Assembly (NCBI GenBank): GCA_948665105.1
Contig: CAPNGW010000003.1
Location: 1-35,555 of the forward strand
DNA: 35,555 bases
Direction: 5' to 3'
From: an uncultured Lachnospiraceae bacterium
GTDB taxonomy: Bacteria > Bacillota > Clostridia > Lachnospirales > Lachnospiraceae
In this document: positions 22,127-30,112 of the stretch, in pieces
Position numbering within the stretch: position 1 is the stretch's first letter
Layout: every line of letters begins with the position of its first letter
Notes under the pieces: generated by a model
What the model saw: the letters and a program-made list of their open reading frames with translations, nothing else
Databases searched by the model: none
Told to the model about the DNA's origin: nothing
Position numbers and translations under genes: made by a program

Positions 22127-22477
22127 ATGGAATTTTCGGAGTCATTGAAAAAAAACCGTGATTTCCAGCATGTATATAAAAATGGGACATCCTATGCCAA
22201 TCGATTTTTCGTTATGTATGTGCTGGAAAATAATCTCGGTAGGAACCGTATCGGTATATCCGTCAGTAAAAAAGTCGGAAACAGTGTAGTAAGACATCAT
22301 ATTTCAAGATTGGTTAGAGAAAGCTACCGGCTGAATGAGAAATTATTTGCATGTGGTTACGATATGATAGTGATTGCGAGAGTCAGCGCCGGTGAAGTTA
22401 CGTTTCATCAGACAGAGAAGGCATTGCTCCATCTGGGAGGTCTCCACAGACTTATTAAGACTGTGGAAGTGCAATAG
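22127..22477 (+). CDS. rnpA: Ribonuclease P protein component
   Basis: This 116-residue basic protein helps the RNase P RNA bind precursor tRNA and cut its 5' leader. The family fold is visible in LKKNRDFQHVYKNG at the N-terminus, the RFFVMYVLENN strand and RIGISVSKKVGNSVVRHHISRLVRESYRL. In most RnpA proteins the last motif reads RNR (GNAVVRNRIKRLLRE); here it is RHH, so the second conserved arginine appears replaced by His. The rest of the motif is intact and the gene sits in its normal place, so it should be functional. Confidence 0.96.
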   Translation: MEFSESLKKNRDFQHVYKNGTSYANRFFVMYVLENNLGRNRIGISVSKKVGNSVVRHHISRLVRESYRLNEKLFACGYDMIVIARVSAGEVTFHQTEKALLHLGGLHRLIKTVEVQ

Positions 22478-22492
22478 AAAGAATGGGATATC

Positions 22493-22702
22493 TTGAAAAA
22501 AGTATTGATTTTTTTGATTAAGCTTTACAGAAAATATGTTTCGCCTATGAAGACTACAAAATGCCCTTATTATCCAACGTGCTCCACCTATGGGCTTTTG
22601 GCTATTGAGAAGCATGGAGCCATAAAGGGTTCGGCCCTGGCAGCTTGGAGAATTTTAAGGTGTAATCCTTTTTCAAAAGGCGGGTATGACCCCGTACCAT
22701 AA
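22493..22702 (+). CDS. yidD: Membrane protein insertion efficiency factor YidD
   Basis: This 69-residue YidD-family protein is thought to aid membrane protein insertion with YidC. The signature CPYYPTCSTYGLLAIEKHG and the end AWRILRCNPFSKGGYDPVP are complete. The N-terminal amphipathic helix MKKVLIFLIKLYRKYVSPMK begins at a TTG codon; the nearby ATG at 22483 is out of frame. The ribosome site is weak, so expression may depend on translation of rnpA, which ends 15 bp upstream. Confidence 0.95.
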   Translation: MKKVLIFLIKLYRKYVSPMKTTKCPYYPTCSTYGLLAIEKHGAIKGSALAAWRILRCNPFSKGGYDPVP

Positions 22703-22719
22703 GCAGGAGGTTTTTTACG

Positions 22720-24003
22720 TTGACAGAGATGATTTTAACCCAGTATACCGGTATGTTTATTGGCCCGGTTGCAAAATTAATCGGATACATTATGAATGCC
22801 ATCTATCTTTTTATGGATAAGGTATTTCATATACAGAATACAAGCTTATGTATTATTATATTTACGCTGATTATTTACTTATGTCTCCTTCCCCTGACAA
22901 TCAAGCAGCAGAAGTTTTCCAAGCTGACTCAGAAGATGCAGCCGGAGATGGATGCTGTTCGTAAGAAATATGGAAATAAGAAGGACCAGGCATCCATGAT
23001 GGCCATGCAGCAGGAAACACAGCTGATTTATCAGAAATATGGTGTTTCTCCCACCGGAAGCTGTGTACAGTTGATTATCCAGATGCCGATTCTTCTGGCT
23101 ATGTGGCGGGTTATCGACAATATCCCTGCATATGTTGGAAGCGTGAAGGAGCAGTTTAGTACTGTGGTGGATGGTATCATGAGTGTGACTGGTTATCAGG
23201 ATACCATGACAAATTTTCTTACGGAAGCGGGAATTCGTACCGTGAGACTGAATTTTGAAGGAACCACGGAGCAGGCGGCCAATTCTATTATTGATGTATT
23301 GTACAAGATATCCGGGGGAGCCTGGGATACCCTTCGAGAGAGCTTTACCGGTTTGACAGGGGCCATTGATACCCTGGAGGCTTCTTTGGAGCATATGAAT
23401 TCTTTCCTGGGAATTAATATTGCCTATACACCTATGAATCTTATTAAATCCGGATGGTCCGCAGGGGATTATCTTCTGGTTATAGGAGTGATTCTGATTC
23501 CCATATTATCTGCAGGAACACAGCTTTTGAATATCAAGCTGATGCCCACCGCAGCTCCTGCCACTGGGGACAATGCCAACAGCATGGCAAGCTCCATGAA
23601 GATGATGAACTACATGATGCCGTTGATGTCCTTTGTGATGGTATTCTCCGTACCGGTAGGTATGGGTATTTACTGGATAGCAGGTGCTGTGATTCGTAGT
23701 ATTCAGCAGATAGTTATCAACAAGCATATGGAAAAGATTGATCTGGATGATTTGATTAAGAAGAATCAGGAGAAGGCCAAGAAGAAGCGTGCCAAGAAGG
23801 GCATTCCCGAGAACCAGATTGCCGCGGCAGCCCGGATGAATACAAGAAAGCTTTCCGATAGGGCGGCAGTGACAGAGACTGCTGAGGATAAGGAAGAGAA
23901 ACTGAAAAGGGCAGTGGAATACAGTAAGAATGCTAAACCCGGAAGCCTGGCGGCCAAGGCCAACATGGTGAAAGAATTTAACGAGCGCAACAACAAACAG
24001 TAA
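22720..24003 (+). CDS. yidC: Membrane protein insertase YidC/Oxa1
   Basis: This 427-residue insertase moves proteins from the ribosome or Sec channel into the membrane. The first helix of the family core is near residues 42-58 (IIIFTLIIYLCLLPL) followed by TIKQQKFSKLTQKMQPEM and a coiled-coil hairpin. Further helices are near residues 117-130 (IIQMPILLAMWRVID), about 245-265, and about 295-330 (MMPLMSFVMVFSVPVGMGIYWIAGAVI). There is a long Lys-rich C-terminal tail, common in clostridia for ribosome contact. No lipobox is seen. The likely start is TTG at 22720, 9 nt after AGGAGG; the ATG at 22729 is too far from that site. Position 53, where the conserved hydrophilic-groove arginine normally lies, is Tyr. 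Confidence 0.95.
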   Translation: MTEMILTQYTGMFIGPVAKLIGYIMNAIYLFMDKVFHIQNTSLCIIIFTLIIYLCLLPLTIKQQKFSKLTQKMQPEMDAVRKKYGNKKDQASMMAMQQETQLIYQKYGVSPTGSCVQLIIQMPILLAMWRVIDNIPAYVGSVKEQFSTVVDGIMSVTGYQDTMTNFLTEAGIRTVRLNFEGTTEQAANSIIDVLYKISGGAWDTLRESFTGLTGAIDTLEASLEHMNSFLGINIAYTPMNLIKSGWSAGDYLLVIGVILIPILSAGTQLLNIKLMPTAAPATGDNANSMASSMKMMNYMMPLMSFVMVFSVPVGMGIYWIAGAVIRSIQQIVINKHMEKIDLDDLIKKNQEKAKKKRAKKGIPENQIAAAARMNTRKLSDRAAVTETAEDKEEKLKRAVEYSKNAKPGSLAAKANMVKEFNERNNKQ

Positions 24004-24025
24004 AACTCATAAGGGGGTAGTCAAA

Positions 24026-24655
24026 ATGGAATTTATTGAAGTAACAGGAAAAACAGTAGACGACGCGATTACAGAGAGTTTGATTAGGCTCGGAACTACC
24101 AGCGATAAGATTGAGTATGAGGTAATTGAAAAGGGGAGTTCTGGATTCCTTGGATTGGGAAGTAAGCCGGCGGTGATTAAGGTTCGCAAAAAATCCAGTG
24201 TGGAAGATGTGATTCATGATTTTCTTTCTGATATTTTCCGCGCTATGGATATGAAAGTGGAAATTATCATTAACAGTAACGAGGATTCCAAGGTAATTGA
24301 GGTGGAATTAAAGGGTTCCGATATGGGTGTGTTAATCGGCAAGAGAGGACAGACCCTGGATTCCTTACAGTATCTTGTGAATCTGGCAGCCAACAGGCAG
24401 TCCGAAGAATATGTGAAGGTTAAGGTAGATACCGAGGATTATCGGAAGCGGAGAAAAGAGACTCTGGAGAATCTGGCAAAGAATATTGCCTATAAGGTTA
24501 AGAGAAGTAAACGCTCTGTTTCTCTGGAGCCTATGAATCCCTTTGAGCGGAGAGTGATTCATTCAGCCTTACAGAATGACAAGTATGTTACCACCCACAG
24601 TGAAGGGGAGGAACCTTTCCGGCATGTGGTTGTTACCTTGAAAAGGAATAATTAA
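24026..24655 (+). CDS. jag: Jag/KhpB RNA-binding protein
   Basis: This 209-residue RNA-binding protein has three parts. The Jag N-terminal domain (residues 1-50) contains EVIEKGSSGFLGLGSKPA. A KH domain follows with the GxxG-type loop IGKRGQTLDSLQYLVN (near residue 100). An R3H domain at the C-terminus has MNPFERRVIHSAL and ends in VVVTLKRN. In Firmicutes it partners with KhpA to bind small and messenger RNAs and affects cell division and sporulation. An AAGGGGG site precedes the ATG, 22 bp after yidC, and a strong terminator follows. Confidence 0.95.
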   Translation: MEFIEVTGKTVDDAITESLIRLGTTSDKIEYEVIEKGSSGFLGLGSKPAVIKVRKKSSVEDVIHDFLSDIFRAMDMKVEIIINSNEDSKVIEVELKGSDMGVLIGKRGQTLDSLQYLVNLAANRQSEEYVKVKVDTEDYRKRRKETLENLAKNIAYKVKRSKRSVSLEPMNPFERRVIHSALQNDKYVTTHSEGEEPFRHVVVTLKRNN

Positions 24656-24663
24656 GAAATACG

Positions 24664-24700
24664 GGCTTTCTCAGAGAATACCAATGAGAAAGCCTTTTTT
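24664..24700 (+). terminator. Strong intrinsic terminator between jag and mnmE
   Basis: GGCTTTCTCA (24664-24673) pairs perfectly with TGAGAAAGCC (24685-24694), with an 11-nt loop, followed by six T. Only 22 bp separate it from the mnmE start, too little for a full promoter plus leader. mnmE must therefore be reached by read-through, antitermination or a promoter upstream in jag. Confidence 0.9.
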
Positions 24701-24722
24701 ATCTGGTGAAGAGAGGCATACA

Positions 24723-26114
24723 ATGAAAACAAGTACAATTGCCGCCATTGCCACGGCTATGTCAAATTCCGGAATTGGAATTGTGAGAATCAGTGGTGGT
24801 GAAGCATTTGAAATTATAGACAGAATATACAAGTCCAAGGATGGCAAAAAGAAGCTGTCACAGGTGAAAAGCCATACTGTACACTATGGTTTTATTTTTG
24901 ATGGAGATCAGGTCATTGATGAGGTGCTTGTGATCATACTTAAGGGACCTCACAGTTATACGGCGGAGGATACGGTGGAGATTAATTGTCATGGCGGTAT
25001 TCTTGTCACCCAAAGGGTACTGGAGACAGTGTTAAAGCACGGAGCCAGAGTGGCAGAGCCTGGGGAATTTACCAAGCGTGCTTTTCTCAATGGAAGGATT
25101 GACTTGTCACAGGCGGAGTCTGTGATGGATGTGATTCACGCCACCAACGATTTAGCCCTTAAGACATCCATCCATCAGCTTCAGGGTGTCATCAGAGACA
25201 GAATCAGAGGGATTCGTGAAAGGGTACTTCATGAGATTGCTTTTATTGAGTCTGCTTTGGATGATCCGGAACACATTAGCCTTCAGGGATATGGAGAAGA
25301 GCTTCTTATAATTGTGGAAGAAGTGTACAAAGAACTGGAAGGGTTGATAAAATCCTCTGAGAACGGGGAATTATTGAGGGAAGGAATCCATACAGTGATT
25401 GTGGGTAAACCCAATGCCGGAAAGTCTTCTTTATTGAATTTACTTGTGGGGCGGGAGAGGGCCATTGTCACGGAGATTCCAGGGACCACCCGGGATGTGA
25501 TTGAGGAACAGATTCAGCTGGGAGGGATTCCTCTCTGTGTAATAGATACGGCAGGAATTCGTGAGACTTCCGATGTGGTTGAGAAAATCGGTGTTGATAA
25601 GGCAAAAGAATATTTATATAATGCAGATTTAATTATTTATGTTGTGGATTCCACCAGGCCTCTGGATGAAAATGATGATGAGATTATGGAAATGCTGGGT
25701 GGCAGGAAAGTAATTGTACTGTGGAATAAAAGTGATTTGGAGCCGGTGGTAAGGCTGAAGGATTTGGAAGACAGGTTAAGAACCATCGGAGAAGCTTATA
25801 AGATTATTCCTGTATCGGCAAAGGAAGGGACAGGGATGGTGGAATTGGAGGCTACCATTGGCCAGATGTTTTTCCACGGAGATATTTTGTATAATAATGA
25901 AGTTATTATAACTAATGTGCGGCAAAAATATGCACTTTTGGAGGCTGCCAAAAGTCTTGGTATGGTGAAGGAGAGTATTCTGGCGGGAATGCCGGAGGAC
26001 TTTTATTCCATTGATTTGATGAATGCTTATGAGGAATTGGGAAGTATTATAGGAGAAGCTGTGGGAGAGGACTTGGTAAATGAGATATTTTCCAAATTCT
26101 GTATGGGCAAGTAG
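24723..26114 (+). CDS. mnmE: tRNA modification GTPase MnmE
   Basis: This 463-residue GTPase, with MnmG, installs the carboxymethylaminomethyl group at U34 of certain tRNAs. The N-terminal tetrahydrofolate-binding domain begins TIAAIATAMSNSGIGIVRISG. The inserted G domain has GKPNAGKSSLLN (P-loop), PGTTRD, DTAGIRET and NKSD. The C-terminus ends with FCMGK, the catalytic-Cys C-x-G-K motif. The ATG at 24723 is chosen because GAGAGG lies 6 nt upstream and the preceding in-frame ATG (24684) falls inside the terminator hairpin. mnmG follows after 39 bp. Confidence 0.97.
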   Translation: MKTSTIAAIATAMSNSGIGIVRISGGEAFEIIDRIYKSKDGKKKLSQVKSHTVHYGFIFDGDQVIDEVLVIILKGPHSYTAEDTVEINCHGGILVTQRVLETVLKHGARVAEPGEFTKRAFLNGRIDLSQAESVMDVIHATNDLALKTSIHQLQGVIRDRIRGIRERVLHEIAFIESALDDPEHISLQGYGEELLIIVEEVYKELEGLIKSSENGELLREGIHTVIVGKPNAGKSSLLNLLVGRERAIVTEIPGTTRDVIEEQIQLGGIPLCVIDTAGIRETSDVVEKIGVDKAKEYLYNADLIIYVVDSTRPLDENDDEIMEMLGGRKVIVLWNKSDLEPVVRLKDLEDRLRTIGEAYKIIPVSAKEGTGMVELEATIGQMFFHGDILYNNEVIITNVRQKYALLEAAKSLGMVKESILAGMPEDFYSIDLMNAYEELGSIIGEAVGEDLVNEIFSKFCMGK

Positions 26115-26153
26115 CTGTGTCGTAAAATAGGAATAGAAAAGAGGATAAAAATT

Positions 26154-28037
26154 ATGCCTTTTGTGACAGAGAATTACGATGTTTGTATTGTAGGCGCCGG
26201 TCATGCAGGATGTGAAGCGGCCTTGGCCTGTGCGCGGCTGGGTTTGAATACAATTATATTTACCGTGAGCATTGAGAGTATTGCCATGATGCCCTGTAAC
26301 CCGAATATTGGTGGAAGCTCCAAGGGACATTTGGTCCGGGAGATTGATGCCTTGGGTGGACAGATGGGAATCAATATAGATAAGACCTTTATCCAGTCAA
26401 AAATGCTTAATGTGTCAAAGGGGCCGGCAGTGCATTCCCTTCGCGCACAGGCGGACAAGGAAGAGTACAGCCGTTCCATGCGCCGAACCCTGGAGGCAGA
26501 GGACAAGCTCACCATTCGTCAGGCGGAGGTTACGGAAATTATCATTGAGGATGGTGTGGCAAAGGGAGTCAAGACTTTTTCCGGCGCTTCCTATTACAGT
26601 AAGGCGGTGGTGCTTTGTACGGGAACTTATCTTAAGGCCCGTTGCCTGTACGGTGATGTGGTAAATAAGACAGGGCCCAACGGACTTAAGCCGGCCAACT
26701 ATCTGAGTGCGTCCTTACAAGAACATGGTGTAGAAATATTACGCTTTAAAACTGGAACTCCGGCAAGAATTGATAAACGTTCCATTGATTTTTCAAAAAT
26801 GGAGGAGCAGTTTGGAGATAAGCGGGTGGTGCCCTTTTCTTTTACCACTAATCCGGAGGAGGTACAGATAAATCAGATTTCCTGCTGGCTTACTTATACC
26901 AACGAGAATACCCATGAGGTGATTCGCCGGAATCTTGACCGTTCTCCCCTTTACTCCGGTGTGATTGAGGGAACCGGACCCAGATACTGTCCTTCCATTG
27001 AGGATAAGGTGGTACGGTTTGCGGACAAGGAGAGGCATCAGGTTTTCATTGAACCGGAAGGGCTTTATACCAATGAGATGTATGTGGGAGGAATGTCCAG
27101 CTCTCTTCCTGAGGATGTACAATATGAAATGTATCGTACTGTGCCAGGTCTGGAGCATGCGAAGATTGTCCGAAATGCCTACGCCATAGAGTATGATTGT
27201 ATCAATCCCAGGCAGTTAAAGCCTTCTCTGGAATTTAAGGAGATTGAGGGACTTTTCTCGGGAGGTCAGTTTAACGGCAGCTCCGGCTATGAGGAGGCAG
27301 CGGCCCAGGGATTGGTGGCTGGAATCAATGCAGTCATGTATATAAAGGGAGAGGAGCCTTTGATTCTGGATAGGTCGGAAGCCTATATTGGAGTTTTGAT
27401 TGATGACCTGGTGACAAAGGAAAATCATGAACCTTACCGCATGATGACTTCACGCGCGGAATATCGCTTACTTTTGCGACAGGATAATGCAGATTTAAGA
27501 CTTTCCAGAAAGGGATATGAGATTGGGTTGATAAATCAGGAGCGGTACGATTGGATTGTGGAAAAGGAAGGCCTGATTGAAAAAGAGGTGGACAGGGTTC
27601 TTCATGTGAATATCGGAGCCAATGAGAAGGTACAGGCTTTTTTAAAGGAACACGGAAGTACACCCTTGAAGACCGGAACGACTTTGGCGGAATTGATTCG
27701 TCGCCCGGAGCTTTGCTACGAGGATTTGGCTGAGTTGGATACAGAGCGCCCAATTCTTCCATATGATGTGAAGGAGCAGGTGGAAATCCACATTAAGTAT
27801 GACGGTTATATCAAACGTCAGATGAAGCAGGTGGAGCAGTTTCGCAAGCTGGAGAAGAAACGGCTGCCGGAGCATTTTGATTATGACAAGGTTCCAAGCT
27901 TACGGATTGAGGCCAGACAGAAGCTGAAGCTCTATCAGCCTCATTCTGTGGGACAGGCCTCACGAATTGCTGGAGTGTCACCGGCGGATATTTCGGTGCT
28001 TTTGATATATCTGGAGCAGATGAAAAATTTTATATGA
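26154..28037 (+). CDS. mnmG: tRNA uridine-5-carboxymethylaminomethyl modification enzyme MnmG (GidA)
   Basis: This 627-residue FAD-dependent partner of MnmE has the usual length. The N-terminal FAD-binding motif is VCIVGAGHAGCEAALACARLG, followed by the family sequence CNPNIGGSSKGHLVREIDALGG. Other conserved parts are GTYLKARCLYGD, RFKTGTPARID, GPRYCPSIEDKVVRF and GGQFNGSSGYEEAAAQGLVAGINA. The C-terminal region (VPSLRIEARQKL...GQASRIAGVSPADISVL) is the MnmE-binding helical domain. It forms an operon with mnmE. Confidence 0.98.
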   Translation: MPFVTENYDVCIVGAGHAGCEAALACARLGLNTIIFTVSIESIAMMPCNPNIGGSSKGHLVREIDALGGQMGINIDKTFIQSKMLNVSKGPAVHSLRAQADKEEYSRSMRRTLEAEDKLTIRQAEVTEIIIEDGVAKGVKTFSGASYYSKAVVLCTGTYLKARCLYGDVVNKTGPNGLKPANYLSASLQEHGVEILRFKTGTPARIDKRSIDFSKMEEQFGDKRVVPFSFTTNPEEVQINQISCWLTYTNENTHEVIRRNLDRSPLYSGVIEGTGPRYCPSIEDKVVRFADKERHQVFIEPEGLYTNEMYVGGMSSSLPEDVQYEMYRTVPGLEHAKIVRNAYAIEYDCINPRQLKPSLEFKEIEGLFSGGQFNGSSGYEEAAAQGLVAGINAVMYIKGEEPLILDRSEAYIGVLIDDLVTKENHEPYRMMTSRAEYRLLLRQDNADLRLSRKGYEIGLINQERYDWIVEKEGLIEKEVDRVLHVNIGANEKVQAFLKEHGSTPLKTGTTLAELIRRPELCYEDLAELDTERPILPYDVKEQVEIHIKYDGYIKRQMKQVEQFRKLEKKRLPEHFDYDKVPSLRIEARQKLKLYQPHSVGQASRIAGVSPADISVLLIYLEQMKNFI

Positions 28038-28061
28038 TGTGCAACAAGGAAAGTTATGCTT

Positions 28062-28128
28062 TGTAACTGGCAGTTGACGAATTTCAAGCTTCCGGTTGGT
28101 GTCATGTAACTGTTTTAAAGCCTATAAT
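28062..28128 (+). promoter_or_regulatory. Possible promoter and repeated sites before the membrane HTH gene
   Basis: TATAAT at 28123-28128 is a good -10 box, but only a poor -35 (TGTCAT at 28100-28105, 17 bp) is present, suggesting activation or weak use. TGTAACTG occurs twice in direct orientation, at 28062-28069 and 28105-28112 (43 bp apart). The first is followed by CAGTTGAC, making a near-palindrome. The sites may be bound by the HTH protein itself; this is inferred. Confidence 0.4.
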
Positions 28129-28170
28129 ACATAGTAAGCAACAGTAATTCATGAAACGGAGGTAAAGATT

Positions 28171-29148
28171 ATGATTTTAGCAGACAAGATAATAAGGCTG
28201 AGAAAAAGAAATGGCTGGTCACAGGAAGAGCTGGCTGAAAAAATGAGTGTTTCTCGTCAGGCGGTGGCAAAGTGGGAAGGAGCCCAGACCATTCCAAGTC
28301 TTGAAAAAATATTACAGCTGGGAAATTTGTTTGGCGTAACCACTGACTACCTGCTCAAGGATGAGGTTGAGGATGAAGAATTTATTGAAGATAATGTGGA
28401 GCCAGGGATAAAGCATATAACTCTTACCGAAGCAAATGAGTTTCTTGAATGGCGAAAATCGGCCTCCATCAGAATAGCGGTGGCAACCTTTCTCTGTATT
28501 TTTTCAGTGATACCTTTGTTTGTCCTGGTAGCTGTATCCATATATTTGCCTGTGAATATTTCAGAGAATATTGCCAATTTTCTAGGTTTAACTATTCTGC
28601 TGGTACTTGTTGCTATAGCTGTATCGATTTTTGTTTTTTGTGGGTTTCGCAACGCACCTTACGAATTTCTGGATGGAGAAAGCTTTGATACCGAATATGG
28701 TGTGAGAGGAATGGTCAAGGAGAAGCAAAAGGCTTATAAGGTTACCTACGTATTACTTAATATTGTAGGGGTATGTGTTTTAATAATTTCTCCCATTCCT
28801 CTGTTCTTATGTACTTTGACAGAAAATGAATTTTTAATGGTTATTATGCTGTCGGTGACAATATTTCTTGCCGGTATTGGAGTTGTGCTTCTTATCATTT
28901 CAGGTGTTCGTTGGGCGAGTATGCAGAAGCTGTTAAGTGAGGGAGATTTTACAGAAGACAACAAGAGAAAATATAAATTAAAGGAAACAATTTCAAATAT
29001 ATATTGGGTTATTGTGGTGGCTGTTTATCTCGGATGGAGCTTTATTACAAATAAGTGGGGAGAGACTTGGATTGTCTGGCCTATTGCCGGTGTTCTTTTT
29101 GGCGGAGTCATGTGCATTTCCAATTTGATTGCAGATAAAGATAAGTAA
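28171..29148 (+). CDS. XRE-type HTH protein with multi-pass membrane domain
   Basis: This 325-residue protein has an N-terminal Cro/CI-type helix-turn-helix (residues 5-62, IIRLRKRNGWSQEELAEKMSVSRQAVAKWE...IPSLEKILQLGNLFGVTTDYLLK). An acidic linker follows, then about six hydrophobic helices in pairs, roughly at residues 95-125, 130-160, 190-215, 222-248, 272-290 and 294-315. Membrane-bound XRE regulators are common in Firmicutes, but their signals are mostly unknown. It sits between mnmG and rsmG, which are usually adjacent, and lies 21 bp before rsmG, so it may drive or share that transcript. No transporter or toxin partner is next to it. The function beyond DNA binding and membrane location is unknown. 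Confidence 0.85.
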   Translation: MILADKIIRLRKRNGWSQEELAEKMSVSRQAVAKWEGAQTIPSLEKILQLGNLFGVTTDYLLKDEVEDEEFIEDNVEPGIKHITLTEANEFLEWRKSASIRIAVATFLCIFSVIPLFVLVAVSIYLPVNISENIANFLGLTILLVLVAIAVSIFVFCGFRNAPYEFLDGESFDTEYGVRGMVKEKQKAYKVTYVLLNIVGVCVLIISPIPLFLCTLTENEFLMVIMLSVTIFLAGIGVVLLIISGVRWASMQKLLSEGDFTEDNKRKYKLKETISNIYWVIVVAVYLGWSFITNKWGETWIVWPIAGVLFGGVMCISNLIADKDK

Positions 29149-29169
29149 GCTTAAGAAAAGAGGATTTCT

Positions 29170-29955
29170 ATGGAATATAATCTGGATAATTTTAAAAGAG
29201 GTTTGGATGAACTGGGTATTGTGTTGGATGAAGTACAGATTGGACAATTTCTCACTTATTATGAGCTGTTGACAGAGAAGAATAAGGTTATGAATCTCAC
29301 TGCCATCACAGAGTTTCAGGAGGTGGTGGAGAAGCATTTTCTGGACAGCTTAAGCCTGGTAAAAGGGGCTGGAATATTCAGGTCTGAATTCCAAGAAAAA
29401 ATATTTCAGAGGTTGGCTTTTTCTGATAAATCAGCTTCGGAAAAAAAGCTGCGTCTCTTGGACTTGGGAACAGGTGCGGGCTTTCCCGGTATACCTTTGA
29501 AAATTGCGTTTCCAAAGCTGGATGTCGTTCTGATGGATTCTCTGAATAAGCGAATTCTATTTTTGCAGGAGGTGATAGAGAAGCTGGAACTTCAGGAAAT
29601 CTGCGCTATCCACGGCCGGGCGGAGGAGATGGCCCGCAACAGAGAATACAGGGAAAAATTTGATTTGTGTGTCTCCCGAGCGGTTGCCAATCTGGCATCC
29701 TTGAGTGAGTATTGTATTCCATTTGTGAAGAATGGTGGTAATTTTGTTTCCTACAAATCAGGTGAGATAGAAGAGGAATTGAATCAATCCAAAAATGCAG
29801 TGAAGCTTTTGGGGGGGACTGTAAGAGACTTGGTAAAGTTTTCATTGCCCAACACGGAAATGGGAAGGTCATTGGTGGTGATTGAGAAGGTAAAATCGAC
29901 GCCGAAGCCTTATCCGCGAAAGGCTGGCATTCCATCCAGGGAGCCTTTGGGGTAG
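29170..29955 (+). CDS. rsmG: 16S rRNA (guanine-527-N7)-methyltransferase RsmG
   Basis: This 261-residue SAM-dependent methyltransferase modifies G527 of 16S rRNA. The family N-terminus YYELLTEKNKVMNLTAITEFQEVVEKHFLDSL is complete, and the SAM-binding motif is LLDLGTGAGFPGIPLKIAFP. Further on are CVSRAVANLASLSEYCIPF and GG.FVSYKSG. Compared with the usual 235-240 residues there is an extra segment of about 20 residues (around positions 70-95) just before the SAM motif. AAGAGG precedes the ATG. Confidence 0.96.
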   Translation: MEYNLDNFKRGLDELGIVLDEVQIGQFLTYYELLTEKNKVMNLTAITEFQEVVEKHFLDSLSLVKGAGIFRSEFQEKIFQRLAFSDKSASEKKLRLLDLGTGAGFPGIPLKIAFPKLDVVLMDSLNKRILFLQEVIEKLELQEICAIHGRAEEMARNREYREKFDLCVSRAVANLASLSEYCIPFVKNGGNFVSYKSGEIEEELNQSKNAVKLLGGTVRDLVKFSLPNTEMGRSLVVIEKVKSTPKPYPRKAGIPSREPLG

Positions 29956-29980
29956 AGAAAGTGCTCTCCTTAAAAAATTT

Positions 29981-30030
29981 GAAAAAATAACAGGCGGTGT
30001 GCTTTCCTTTTAAGGAGCATACCGCCTGTT
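29981..30030 (-). terminator. Terminator of the alpha/beta hydrolase gene
   Basis: A 15-bp stem with one G-T pair (29989-30003 with 30016-30030) is followed, reading the minus strand, by a T-rich run opposite the A-run at 29981-29990. It therefore works best for the minus-strand hydrolase gene. It may also slow rsmG transcripts, although no T-run follows on that side. Confidence 0.75.
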
Positions 30031-30112
30031 GCTGTCAATACCCTGTTTCCTGGTCTTTATATGGTTTCTTATATGTTGTTCTTATTTCATTTTATGATTA
30101 TTTCAATTTTTC

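Noticed and set aside
24684..24722. Upstream ATG for mnmE
   Set aside because: It falls inside the loop and stem of a strong terminator, and the added residues are absent from the family.
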